This document shows, in pieces, positions 1 through 47,909 of a DNA stretch of 64,000 bases. The notes beneath the pieces were generated by a model. It ran no database searches. It worked only from the letters and a program-made list of their open reading frames with translations, and was not told where the DNA came from. The translations under genes and the position numbers were made by a program. This DNA comes from Plazaster borealis (taxonomy: Eukaryota; Echinodermata; Asteroidea; Forcipulatida; Labidiasteridae): positions 21,782,818 to 21,846,817 of the forward strand of contig CM037471.1 of NCBI GenBank assembly GCA_021014325.1, in the 5' to 3' direction. How positions within the stretch are numbered: the stretch's first letter is position 1; the number at the start of each line of letters is the position of its first letter.

Positions 1-366
1 TATACACGTTTGGTAATGACTCAAAACAAATATTAGCATAAAAACTCATACTTGGTAACAAGCAACGGAGAGCTGTTGATAGTATAAAACATTGTAGGAA
101 ACGACTCCCTCTGAAGTAACGTAGTTTTTGAGAAAGAGGTAATTTCTCACTAAAATAATAAAAACTTCTTGCAAGAAGTTTTTATTCCTATCTGAAAGCA
201 CACAAATTTGTACAACAAGGGTGTTTTTTCTTTCATCATTTTCTTGCAACTTCGATGACCAATTGAGCCCAAATTTTCACAAGCTTGTTATTTTATGCAT
301 ATGTTGGGATACACCAAGTGAGAACACTGGTCTTTGACAATTTCCAAACGTGTTCAGTGCCTTTAT
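1..366. repeat. TTAA-type MITE family A, copy 1 (cut by window edge)
   Basis: Runs from ACACGTTTGGTAATGAC to the mirrored end CCAAACGTGTTCAGTGCCTTTA. It shares the hairpin AACTTCTTGCAAGAAGTT at its centre with copies at 12303, 35556 and 56623. The short reading frames in it are repeat-derived. Confidence 0.85.
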
Positions 367-369
367 ATA

Positions 370-1330
370 CTTGGGGCTCCCCATTCCGATCCACCCTGAT
401 CTCAAGACATCCTCTCAAGAAATAGGTGACGTCTCCAAACTAAAACTACGTTTCATCCACAAGTTGCTCATCGGTGAAAAGATAACTGCCATCGTTGTCA
501 AAGTTATTAATCAAGTTAAAAATGTGGATTTTGATTTCCATTGTCAACGGTCACTGAGCCAATCTCTGCAAAATACATGAATAACGGAACCAGAGGCGTA
601 CCGTAACTAAGGGGGACGTTCCCCAAATTAATTTCCGTGCCCCCACCTCTCCCCCACCACAATTTGAAGTCTGTATTTTTCAGATTAAACATCACCAGAG
701 TAAAATACTATATGTGATAATTCAATTTTGTTTTAACTATTTGTCCATTTGCACGCAGACAATGTATTTGCATCAGATTATCTTATACAAAATAGATATA
801 GATGGCGTAGGAGCGTTGAAAAGGGGGCTTGTTTAGAGAAATGCAAACGTAACAGTTTTAATTGGCCAGAAGTGCCCCCTAGAAAAAATGATGCACCCCT
901 TGTGCTCCCCCACCCCCCGAACTTTTACCATAGTTCGGCGTTCCGGAACTCGTCAAACTCGGTGAACAACTATTGCTATAAAGATAGACAAAGAAAAAAG
1001 AAAGAAAAGTAAAGGGGTGGGGATCTGAGACGTGGGGGAATCGCGAGAGGTAGTTAATCCGGAGGTCGCAGGTTCAAGTCCCGCTCTAGTCAAACAATAC
1101 TAAGAAAAGAGCAAAGATTAAATAAAGGATGAGTGTAAATCTCAAGTAGCCACAAACCATATAACTTGTTTTTATTCAGAGGGTAAGATAGAGTTCAGTT
1201 GACGTCATTCGGGGTTAGTTTCGTTATAAAGTATTAATAGTTCAGCAGTTTCTGCTTTATCGATACCCACATCCGGGTAGTTATTTTCATTTTACCCATT
1301 ATACACCTTGAACGCAGTCTATTTGTTGGT
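370..1330. other. Intergenic, fragments of dispersed repeats
   Basis: Holds C-rich dispersed repeat pieces (GTGCCCCC... near 600-660 and 880-930) and a tRNA-like B box, GGTTCAAGTCC at about 1071, from a tRNA-derived SINE. No gene is seen. Confidence 0.5.
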
Positions 1331-1333
1331 TTA

Positions 1334-1770
1334 AGGGAAGATATACGTTTGGAAATCACTCTTAAAATTAATGGCAATAAAAACTTACTTGGTTAGAAGT
1401 ACAGCAGCTTTCGATAATAAAAAGCATTTTGAGAATTATTTCACTTCGAATTAATGTGGTTATGGAAAAAGATATCAGTTTTTTATTCCCCACAATTTGA
1501 ATCTGAGAAACGTCACTGTCAGATAATAGAAAATAGAACCACGTGCCAGCGTGCCTTTCTCTCTATGGTCAGATACGTTTCTCAAATCGTGTGTTCCAAT
1601 TACGGATTATTCTTCCCGCGTGGACATAACCGCTCCGGATTTACGGCGATATCTCAAAAACGCTACCACCTTTTGAAATGAAATTTTCTCAAGTTGGTTT
1701 TATTGTATACATCTACATTTACACAGGATTAAAACAATCGAACGGTTCCAAAGGTATACGTTCCCTTTAA
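1334..1770. repeat. TTAA-type MITE, related subfamily
   Basis: The ends TTTAAGGGAAGATATACGTTTGG and CAAAGGTATACGTTCCCTTTAA are inverted versions of each other. The internal text (AACGCTACCACCTTTTGAAATG) recurs at 34970, placing it with the copy at 34703-35096. Confidence 0.75.
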
Positions 1771-1987
1771 GGCGAGATAACGGCTCCCCCGTTTGGGGTT
1801 ATACCCAAAACAACGGTCGTTGATTCGTTTGGGTAGTGACAACGATAAATAATTATAAAACACTGTATTATGAAGGCGTCCACACCAATAAATCTTTATT
1901 AACAAAAGAAAAGCAAACATGTTTGTTTTACAGCGTTAGGCAACTTCAGATAAGCTGTGGATCACTGCTGGTTGTTTAAGGTCAAAC

Positions 1988-2131
1988 AGTGGGTCCAATT
2001 TCATACAGCCGCCTGAGCACAAAAAGTAGCTAAGCACAAACAAATCATGCTTACCAGAGTAAGGTTATCATCCGAAATACGTCTCCCATCTGTCCTGCTC
2101 ATTTCTGCTTAGCTGCAAATTGGGCCCTATG
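1988..2131. repeat. Palindromic MITE family C (GGGCCCAATTTC...)
   Basis: A palindrome-like element opening GGGTCCAATTTCATA and closing GCAAATTGGGCCC, with ATGCTTACCAGAGTAAGG in the middle. Clear relatives lie at 15059, 40772, 53026, 53361 and 54533. Confidence 0.75.
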
Positions 2132-2435
2132 TAATCTGTTCTTGTTTTTAATTTTTTAAGGGGGGAGAAGGAAACTGAGATGACAACAAATCAAAAGAAA
2201 ACATGCTTCAATCTCGTTAGTATACCAGTCGGCGACATAAAAGTGTATTAATGACTGGTTGATACGAACACTTATTTTAGAGGTAAAGTATATTGAAACA
2301 CTCATTCGAATAATAATTATGTTATTTAAAAATAAGATGGTACAAAGGTCTCCAGAGTGTGTTCTCTCCTTGGTACGGAAATGTTTGACGCACTCTTTGG
2401 TTCCATTCTCAGTGGCGGGTTTAGGGGTGTGTGCA

Positions 2436-2947
2436 GCGCCTACTGAACAAAAATGAATTGAACGGCAAATACATAAAATTCCTAATTTGAAATGGGTAAA
2501 AGTAAAATGCTTCTAAAATGTCCTAAATTGCACCAGAGATCATGTAATGTTAAACATAAAAACGGGCCCCTAAAGCGAGCCCCGACCGCCACGCATGGAT
2601 CAGCTTGTGTCCCCCCTTATTCCGCCTATCTGAACAAAAATGAATGAACGGCAAATAAATAAAATTCCTAATTTGAAATGGGTCAATAGCTCGTAAAACT
2701 TCTAAAAATGTCCTATAGATTGCACCTGGGGCAGATTTCACAAAGAGATAAGACTACAGTTTTATCTGAAGTTAGGACCAGTAACTGGTCTTAACTTAAG
2801 ACTAGTCCTATCTCTTAGCATTGCCTAGGACTACTCCTAAGTTAGGAAGAGTTTTGTGTGTGAAATCGACCCCAGAGATCATGTAATGTTAAACATAAAA
2901 ACGGGGCCCTAAACCGAGCCCCGACCGCAACGCATGGGTTAACTTGT
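2436..2947. repeat. Tandem duplication, second copy split by a foldback element
   Basis: Unit 1 (2436-2608) and unit 2 (2623-2947) share CTGAACAAAAATGAAT, CCTAATTTGAAATGGGT, GAGATCATGTAATGTT and CGAGCCCCGACCGC. Unit 2 is interrupted at 2727-2873 by the foldback listed next. Confidence 0.85.
2727..2873. repeat. Foldback element family D inside duplicated unit
   Basis: Near-palindrome beginning TGGGGCAGATTTCACAAA and ending TGTGAAATCGACCCC, with nested CTTAGGACTAGTCCTA-type palindromes. The same family is nearly perfect at 38043-38206. Confidence 0.85.
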
Positions 2948-5900
2948 CTTAAAACATCGGCAGGATTGCGGAAAACTTTCAGCTTGGAAATTAGCCCTCA
3001 AAGTTTTACAAAACCTGGATCCACCCGCGCCCCGGGGCTTATTTCAGTTAAGTTTAGTCCCCGCCTAGTTCGTAGTTTTTAACATAAATTCAGTGGATGG
3101 AAGCTTCCTCGAAGGTGTTGTCCTATCATAGAGATTTCTTAGCAGAACCGGTCTAATTCAGGAAATAACAGAATGTCGGTAAATGATTAAACCAATTTAG
3201 ATATAACCGCTTCAGTCCAAAGTGGAACTTGACTCTTCGAATAGAAAGTAATTTCCTGGCAGAGCAGTCAAAACAGTGTCTCATGTTTGTATTGTATGGC
3301 TGTGTGTGTGGACTCGTCGTTAGCATGCAATGAGCAACGGGGAGCACATTCACCCTCAAGAAACTTCAATGACACCCCTGTGGGGTCAGTCGACGAGGCT
3401 TAAACGATGACATCACCCACTGCTGGTTGGCTATTGTTTGCTTTGGACGTGAGGAGAATATTGTATTGCATAGGTATAGTACGCCAATCGTTGTCATTTA
3501 CAATGACGATTATAAATAAAAAAAATTACATGAATTATTAATTTTACAGGTGACATGTAACTGCGTTTACACACAATAGTGCGTGACTGGATCTAGTGAG
3601 ATTTGGCATACGGTTTGTATATCAGGTTACACCTCTAATTGATTGCATACAATAATGTGCGTTGATTGCAAATCATATTTAATTTTTGACCCATTAAAAT
3701 AAATATGACTTCAAAGTCAAAGATAATTAGTTTGATATCCTGACTGTGAATGTTGGATGTTTTGTTGTACAATATTTGTCTTATATTATTAAGAAATAAG
3801 CTTTTCCTCAACAGCATTTTGTATAAATTGCATAAGTCCAAATAATATTGTGAAACAAAAATTGTTAAATATACCTTTTGTTCCGTCGAAATAACCATTT
3901 TATTCACTACAGAAGTAACAGAGCAAGTTAGACTAAGTAGATGGTTAAATCATCGCGAAAGGACACCTTTCTCTATGGTTAAATTAAACTCATTGTTCTA
4001 GAAGCACAATAACACTAGGTGCATTGTTTTGTTTTCTTCTTGAAAACTGATTACGGTGAATTAGAAAAATTAAGGTTAAACATTTTTATACAATAAAAGA
4101 AACAAACTAATGAATAAATTTGAATAATACATGTATGGGGGCGTTTCCATAATGAATTCATGTATCACATTTAAGGTAATTATATGTCAACACTGTTAGT
4201 GTTTTTATCAACTGGCATTAACACACGATGGTTACAAACTTAAGTATTTACTTATTTTTGTAAAGCTTTATTAAAGCTATATTTTTCCATTTCCATTTTT
4301 TCCAACTTTTCAATCGAAATTATAATTGTCCCGCGCATTTTTTCCAAATAGCTGTCCCAACTGAATTAATATTTGTTGAACCTATTGGGTTTGTTTTTAA
4401 GCGATGACTAATTGCATAAACTGCCTTACCTTAGCAGTTTTATTTAAATCATGTATTCTTAAAACAATGGTTTATGATCAACTATATATTTGGTAAGGGA
4501 GGGTTTTTATTGGTGTAACAGGTGCAGAATAATTGATTGATTCGATATTAAATTCTCCCAACCAGCCAATCCGCGTGGCCCCACCCCCTGCAGCGCTACG
4601 CTTGGCGCTGCTGTCTGCCATACCACACGTCATTCCACACATAGTTTCTTCCCCATCGCTGGAACGCCAAAAATCCTCACAAAAATTGCTCTTTTTACCA
4701 AGAATTCCGTCCTGAATCTCACCGAACCAGTGCCTTGGTTACTTGATAAGCTCCACAAAAGATATTTAGGTAAGTGGTTTTCTTTTTCATGCTTATTCAA
4801 TAGGTTTTCGGTTGTGAGTCGCAGGTGAATTTGGCGCATCTTTCGCATTTTTGTCATATTTTCCGACTCACGAGTGCGGACTTCCGGAACAAGTTTCAAA
4901 CTTGTGTCTCATTTTCCTGCCCTGGAAATCCTCGGAACGCTTTGCCTCAACGGTGACTAAATGGCACCAAATGAAAAAGAAAGTCTTCGTTTCCCGAGAA
5001 TGCACCTTTTTGAGAGGCCACCGTCAGTTTTACTGGAGATAGCAGCGGCGGTTTTGGACCCCTTGACTTGCTTCGTGTTGTGGACTACTTAAAAAATGTC
5101 TCCCAAACAACATTGTTCGCTCGCATAGTTGGCAATCCTACACTACACACAGAGCAGTGGTACACAACAACATTGTATGCAGTATGCACAGGGGCTATAC
5201 ACTATACGCTATGAAGGTACGGGTTAATAACGGCGGCTGCATGGCCCCAAGTTGGCCCCGCTTGCCGCAGTTTTGTCTCCAAATTTGGCATTGGGGTCGT
5301 ACTACCCGAATAACCTCTGGAGGGGACTTCGCTGGGTTTTTGGTCGGTCGTGTTTCGGGGTAAAAATGTGCACAAGTCTTGGGTTATATCTGTCGTCCGG
5401 GGAGCTTGTGTTTTATATATCTGTGTTGGTATGTTTTGGTGACTCATTTTTTGTTGTGGTTTGCGATTTTGCGCCATGGATGCATTGTCTGTGTGCGGTT
5501 CAGTGAATAATGGCAGTGCATCAGCTGGTACTTTGTTCAGACTGGCGTGAATTTAGGAATCTGTGCGCTTCCAAGAAAGAGAATGGACTTATGAAACGGA
5601 TGCAATGTACAAAGATATCACAATTTGTGTTGTATGTTTACATTAGATCTGTCATTTTATCAACTGTATTTTTTCATGATTACCGTTTATTCAGTAGGTC
5701 TATGCATGGTCTATGTACTGTTTTTATGACAGTGTGATTCAGTGTGTAGTCTATAATGTGTACCTCATGTACACATTACACATGTCATGTATGTTTTATG
5801 TTAATTGTTGAGAAATCCAAAAGAACATTGTATGTAAGATGATTTAGTGATTTCTGTCGCAGCAAGTTATTTTTCTCACAACTAGGTGACATTTGATTTA

Positions 5901-8236
5901 GCGAGCTGAATTGGAAATTTAACTTAGATACAGGATCCGATGAATGTAGGCTGGCCCTGCATGCACATTGTTTGAATCAAAAGCTTTCCAAATTCTCAAA
6001 CCCAAAAGTGGGTCTGAAATTTTATACGAATGGACCCATACATTTTTTTGTTGTAATTAAACACAAATGCTTGCAAGTGATTTGTGTGGGGTTTGTTAGT
6101 TTGTTTTGCATTTAAGGTTTGAAGTGGAAGAGAGGGGGGCAGCATATTTCCAAAGACTACTTGATGGTAAAAAACAGTTGGACCTGGATGCCTCATTGTT
6201 TTTAAACCTTGCACCATTTTATTGTACTCTAAAAAACCTCTCCTTCGTATTTAGTCCAGAAAGCGTTGGTATTTTTCTCTTTTCACTTGGTCATTACTGC
6301 TATACAATGGAAATCAAAATCATATGTTTTCACATGGTGAATAAATAAATTGATTTGAATTTAATTTAATTTTGTTTGAATGAATACTGAACAGACTTAG
6401 TATCTATCAAGTCCTTAAAATCTTAAAATTTAGAGACTTGTATAACAAATTCTAAATTATTAGCATCATTTTGATAGCAGCTGTAGTAAGTATTTGAATG
6501 ACTGGTAATTGGAGCATGAAAGAGCTTGTCAAATAAAATTGTGATAATGTCTATACAAAAATATGATGGCAGTGGCACATTTTGTGAAAAATTTTCGCGA
6601 GATTTGTTGTGTCTCTGCAGAACTGCAAGATTGGAATGTATAATTAGCATGACACTTATCCGATTGAGACCAAGGCAGCCGCAAGCGACTTGCACCGAAA
6701 TTCCCATAGCGGCTGCAGGATTTGAACAATGTTCGCTCAAACAAGACAGCCAAAGAAAAGGTATCGGACCCAGTTGACATGATTCAATATTTCCCATGTT
6801 AAAACAGAATGTACAATTCTAGCACAAAACCATGTATGTATTTCTGTTTCGTTAAACTGTCCTGACATTTTTCCTGAAAATAACAGGACAAAAAATGAAC
6901 AAGTTTAGCAATGTCTGGGCGTATGGTGATGATTATACAGAAATAAGCGGTCTGCAAAGGATTAAACACTGTTAGAAGAAAAAAACCAGAAGATTTTGTT
7001 CCTTATTGAAACAAATAATATGTTAGTAGCTTCTTGAAGGGTTTTTTTCTGGGGGAAAAAATTTGAATTTTGTGAATAGGCCCTGAAAGAAAAGTGTCAC
7101 GACGTTTTTGGTCCACGTTTGAATCCTGTGCATTCTTGAAATTCTGATTGTCATTTTAATTTCGGGGCAGAATCGTCTATAAACTTCAATCTCCCTGCTA
7201 ATTTAAAGATGTTGATGACTTCTTACGGTATTAACAAAGACCTCACTTCCGGCTTTGTGCATGTCCGGCAACCAGTTTTGAGTACATAGCAACCGAAGAA
7301 TTCTTAGATCAAGTCATTCATAGCAAATGTGGCGTCCAAAAAGGTGTAATTTGTATGGAAATTGAAGTCAGAAGCCGGCATTGTGGACTTTAGTCCAAGT
7401 TAATGGCTCTACTCTGCTTGACTCTTGTGTTCATTACGATGAGCTTAATAATCCCGTAGGGCTCAACATCACTGTAAAACACCCTTGGTTTGCTCTCTTG
7501 TTGAGGGGAAAAAAAATTCTTGGCTAAAATGAAAAATACATTAATCAGCAGCCTAAAAAGATAAGTGAGTAAGAATGGACAGTGAACACTCCTTGTACAT
7601 CATGTTTGCGTTGTCTTATAATAATTCATTGCAGCACTGCTTTGGGGGACAGTTGAAAATGTTGAGAAAATTCACATTTTTATCTGAATTCAGACATCTT
7701 GTATGTCAGCCTCTTGTTACAAAATGCCACAAGATTTCTTCAGATAAAAATAAATTCTGCTCATTGATCTACTTCTGAAGCGCTGAGGATACTGTTTCCA
7801 AAAGCTCCTTGAAATCTCTAACCGCGGGAGAGATCCAAAAGGTGAAAAGGCCACAATTTCAACATATCCCTTAAGATCTTGAACACCCTTTAAATGATAA
7901 GTTGTTGTATTTTGTCGCATTTAGCAGTCAACTCGACTCCCATAGTTTGTTGCACTGTGCTGCATTTAGCAGGGTTCTTCATGGCCTTGACGTGTCCCCA
8001 TGCAATCCAAGTCCCCAGCAAACTTCAATGACCTTCTTGGTGGTTTTGGGTGCATTTAGCAGGGTAAATGGCCCAGTGCAGAGGCTGGTGTAAATGTAAA
8101 CCAGCTCACTTCACAATTGCTGCATTTCAACTGTGTTGCATTATGATGCATTTAGCGAGGTGCCCAGAAAACTCCCGGTGGAGGTTAGGATTTTAGGATT
8201 GTGTAGCATCCCTTTTTAAATGAAGACGGATGTATG
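2948..8236. other. Intergenic / upstream TEAD region without recognisable gene
   Basis: AT-rich, no protein similarity recognised. The stretch 4550-5360 is richer in GC and CpG than its surroundings (for example AGCAGCGGCGG at about 5041) and is a possible site of the unseen TEAD 5' noncoding exon or promoter; this is only an inference. 7917-8160 holds four irregularly spaced copies of GCATTTAGC(A/G)G. Confidence 0.3.
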
Positions 8237-8555
8237 CATACCTGCCAACTGTTCAGATTTAATTGAACTTGTCCAGATTTTTTAGATTATAGGCCGCAAA
8301 AAATCAGAACATTCCTATTTCTGACAAGAGACAGCAATGAACAAGATCAAAAAGTTCTGGCAGAAGAGGGTGCCATTTGCTTGCGACAGAAGAGATTTTC
8401 TTACGGGATACAGTGATTTTTGTACATTGTTTAAAACACATACATAATTTGTATGTGTACATGTAATGAGAATTACTCGCACAACTTCTTGCGTTTCTCT
8501 GTGGACTCGTAAAACTGATGTTCATATTTCTGAGGTTTCAATGTTGGCAGGTATG
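8237..8555. repeat. TIR element, CATACCTGCCAAC termini
   Basis: The exact 13-bp inverted ends CATACCTGCCAAC (8237-8249) and GTTGGCAGGTATG (8543-8555) bound 319 bp of noncoding AT-rich sequence. It is MITE-like and nonautonomous. Confidence 0.7.
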
Positions 8556-9263
8556 TGTATGTAACATTGGTACAATTGTAACATCAAGAAAAATTATCTT
8601 AAAGTTAGATTTCAAAGCCAAGATGAACAAAGACTGTGTCAGAAGTAATGTGTTTTGCAATGGCTATGGCTGTAATGCCTAGCCATAGCCGTCGCCGAAG
8701 TTGCTTGATTCGGACGCGGCCTTCAAGTCAGCTGTAGTAATTTTTTATTTTGTTTAAAAATGTTGCGTTAAAAACAGGAACATTCTTTTCCAGTGTGCTG
8801 TTATACAATAAAAAAAACTAAAATACTTATCATAACTCCAATATGTAATGTTGCACCAAGGAACCAGTGGTTAACACATTTTCCAAACCCAAACCTAATG
8901 TGTTGACATACATGTACGTGAATGTGTTTTTTTTCTTCTGGTACATGTTTATGTAATTTGTGCAAAACTAAGGAGCTGTACATTTAACATGTAAAGGTTT
9001 GACCCCATACAAGGGGTCATTTGACCCTAGAGAGGCTCCTGCAGTCTTCCCTTGAGGAGAGCATGAAATTCGACCTATTATTATGCTTTTTTATTTAACA
9101 TTATAAGAGCCTTATCTTAGTGCAAAAAAAATCAAACCCATACAACTTGAATTATGAATATGATCAAGTTACATTTAACTTGTTGAGTTTATGTTGAGAT
9201 CAATGGAGCACCTTGTTTTCTGGGAAGTCGCTTTCACAAAAACTTCATAAACTGCTGCTGATA

Positions 9264-9424
9264 CCTATAGAGGTTTTACAGTCACGTGATGTTATGACGT
9301 TACTATGTGTTTGAGACGCCACATTGCCGGTCAATGACCAGCGGCAAGATCCTCCCCCTGACCGGCAAGATGGCTGCCTTTGCGTTAGGCAGGGCTATAG
9401 TGACGTCAGCTGTAAAACCTCTGT
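9264..9424. repeat. Short TIR element, AGAGGTTTTACA termini
   Basis: The inverted ends AGAGGTTTTACA (9269-9280) and TGTAAAACCTCT (9411-9422) flank an internally repetitive ACCGGCAAGAT region. Confidence 0.65.
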
Positions 9425-9565
9425 ACATTAGTAGACAATTTCCTATAGACTTTTAAACTACATGTAATACGCAGGCTTATATAGCGCTTTATCACGAAAG
9501 TGCTTATTATTTTGTTGACATGCATGCAAAGCTACATTTGAATTATGAGACTAAACACTTTGTAA

Positions 9566-9850
9566 GGGTTTACAAGGTCATGTGGCGGCAGCCAACCATG
9601 CCAGAAACACCAGGGCAAATCCCTTCTCTTGGCTATGATAATAATTTGTACTGGGTTCTTTAAACATGTGTTACACAACACATGGGACCTATTGCATAAC
9701 CTCTCAGTGGCACAACATCCCATCCCAAGGACGAAGTAATTATGGTGGAGTGTCTTGCTCAAGGAAGCAAGTGCCATGACCTGGAACCTGACTGACACTC
9801 ATAGCAACACCAGAACTTTAGGTCTGGTGCACTAAACCGCTCGTTCTGAC
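9566..9850 (-). repeat. tRNA-derived SINE family S, diverged copy
   Basis: On the minus strand it reads GAGC...CTCTGGTGTT...GTCATGGCACTTG, CAAGACACT, ATTACTTCGTCCTTGGGATGGG and TTAC, the same order as the better SINE copies at 22880 and 44019. The B box region is degraded. Confidence 0.65.
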
Positions 9851-10518
9851 TTGCATTTAGGAAATGCATCATTCGGTCAATTTTTAATTACAAAGATTAG
9901 AATACAATATCTTAGAGGACAATCCTTCTTTACGTGAAAAGTACAAAGTTACCAGGCAACTATAGTTGTTTAAGTGATGTTTGAAGCTTCGCATGGTGTG
10001 GGATAATGGGAAGTAACTGTTAATAGTGAACTTGGGGGTTCAGCCTTATAAATCTCTTTTGGACAGCATTGTTGGCTCTGAAAAGAGCTGTTGTGGCATT
10101 CTCCAGAAGACAGTCAGGGTATACTGAATCAAAACATCAAGCAGAAACCGGCTCTTCTCAGAGCCACCACTACTAAAAAAAAAGAAGAGATTTCTTACAT
10201 GGTGTCACCGCAAACCTTACTTACTTAGTACTTCCACCACCACGCATAGCTTCAAGTTGTTGTGGTACTAGTCTCGATGTTTCGAACAGTTTACTCTGCT
10301 CCTCTTCAACAGTTTTTTATTAGAACCACTACTTTTGTGCATGTATAACTCAACAACAGCTGATCTTCATTTGTGATAAAAGATGTTTAAACATTACTTT
10401 GATTGTTCTTTGTTGTATGTTTAACTCTTTTTTTCCCCTTCAACAATGAAGTATTAATAATTGTTTATGTTTTATTTTTGAATTTAGACGCCATTGCAAG
10501 GGCTGACTCTGCCGGGCC

Positions 10519-46123
<35,605 letters not shown>

Positions 46124-47909
46124 CCTCCTGTTACTTAACCCCCGCCTCCTCCCCCCTCCTACCCCCACTTCCCTCTCCCCTAGCAGCATCTGAAGGTGCC
46201 TCCTTGGTATAGGACCTGAAGGTAGCTAGGAGTACTCTACCATCAGGTTAATGGCTTTCCTGTCCAAAAGGTTTTGGACAAGGAGCTCAGAACGGAGAAG
46301 AATGCTCAGGTTTGTCTTAAATATGCAGTTTGACGCTCGTTTGCAAGTGCAGTGAAGAAAGTTTAAGCCGGTTTCTAACTCAAGAAACGAATTCGCAAAC
46401 ACTGCCCTCTCTAGTGAATGGTCGGCCGTATTTATTAGACAAGAAAACTCGAATCGACTGTTGAAAGCAACATGGGCCGCTGGTTTTCAACGTAATTAGC
46501 ATCTTCTCTGTCTTGGGCAGGGTACCAGTAGTGACTGGTTCCCTGCAGTGCGCACCCACCGTTAACACATCAAGAATCCTTCGATCCAGGAGCAGCTCCT
46601 GATGTCACGTTTTTTTTGTTGTTGAAAACAAAAACAAAACAAATTTTTTAATAGTATGATATATTATATATATATAAATATATAAAGAAGTGCCTCATCA
46701 GCAGTTGAATGTTGTTGACAGTCCTGTGAACTCAGTGGTGCTTATTATGTGCTGGGAGAGGAGTAGAAAGCAACGGGTGTAGTTGAGGAGAAACATTCAT
46801 GTAGCGATGCGAGTTGCCAATCGAGGCCCACACATGGCCGGCCGGGTTCGTAACCACGCGTGTGCCTAATGAAATGCTGCCCTTCTTCTTTTTGGTCTCA
46901 GTGCTTGATGATATTTTTGACGACTTGCTTGAAACATAATGCAAGAGGGAGGGTTTATCTGCAAGCCAATTTTTTTTATAGTTGCTAGATTGGCAAACAA
47001 TCTAAGCCACAAGCTTGCAAGCTTGCTTAGTAAATTGTAGACAAATTTTGCTTTTAGCAGAAACAGGTCACCAGTCAATACTATACTATGTGGTGTAACA
47101 TTTTTGACTGGTTCCCAGTTAATTTGTGTTAAGCAGAAGGATTGCTAAGCATCTGCAAATCAACACCATAGCCCAATTTTATAAAGCTGTTAAAGCAGAA
47201 ACTACTGCTTAGAAAGTGAGTGGGTCACCAGTCCCAACTATGTGAAATTCATGGAATGTTGGCTGGTAGTCTGTTTCTGCTAAGCAAGGTTTTTTTCTGT
47301 GCTTAGCAAGCTTTTGTGCTGACACGAAATTGGGCTTTATGAAATTGGGCTCATATCGTTGGGCTCATTAGTGCAGTGTTGACTGTGTTGATAATTTCAC
47401 ATGAAGAGAAAAAAACAACAAATGTGGGGGGCTGGTATAGCCATGCCGCTCTGCGTCGTTCATATCAATGCTTCATCCATCGATCACCCTGCGCTGTCCT
47501 CTGCACATATACTGTACAGATTTTTAATTAAAGAAAAAAACAAATACTTTATGGATAGATTTCTATGTGTAATAAGTGGAGGGTTTGTGATGTGCATCCC
47601 ACTTACATTGTGCCTTCATACTTTTTGTGTATGAGAACATTATCTTGCAGTCAATCACGAGTCCAACGAACCCATCATGCCAAAAATCCTCATAGAAACA
47701 GGATTTTCGGAAGACTGTGCACCGAAGCGTGAAGCTAAATCCTGTCTCACTTTCAGATTATCTGGAGAAAAAAAAAACACTCTTAAAAAAAATGTCTCGT
47801 ATAAATGTGATCACATCAAGCTGAAAGCAACACCTAGATGTCAATATTTTTGGAAACAGCAAATGACAGATATTTTTTGAGATATATTTTGAAGCATTTT
47901 GATAATAAA
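46124..47909 (+). other. Probable TEAD 3' UTR (end uncertain)
   Basis: Noncoding sequence directly after the TEAD stop codon. It starts C/T-rich (46135-46190) and has a TA-rich run near 46660-46685. A candidate AATAAA polyadenylation signal lies at 47904-47909; others occur farther on (for example about 55876). It also contains a compound palindromic repeat at about 47035-47345. The 3' end is a guess. Confidence 0.3.
47035..47345. repeat. Palindromic MITE family C, compound copy
   Basis: AGCAGAAAC...GGTCACCAGTC...CCCAATTTTATAAAGCTGTTAAAGCAG...GAAATTGGGCT. At least two fused, diverged copies. Confidence 0.6.

Noticed and set aside
5202..5506. Overlapping open frames on both strands in a CpG-richer stretch
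   Set aside because: No similarity; frames open on both strands reflect composition. Kept only as a possible 5' region of TEAD.
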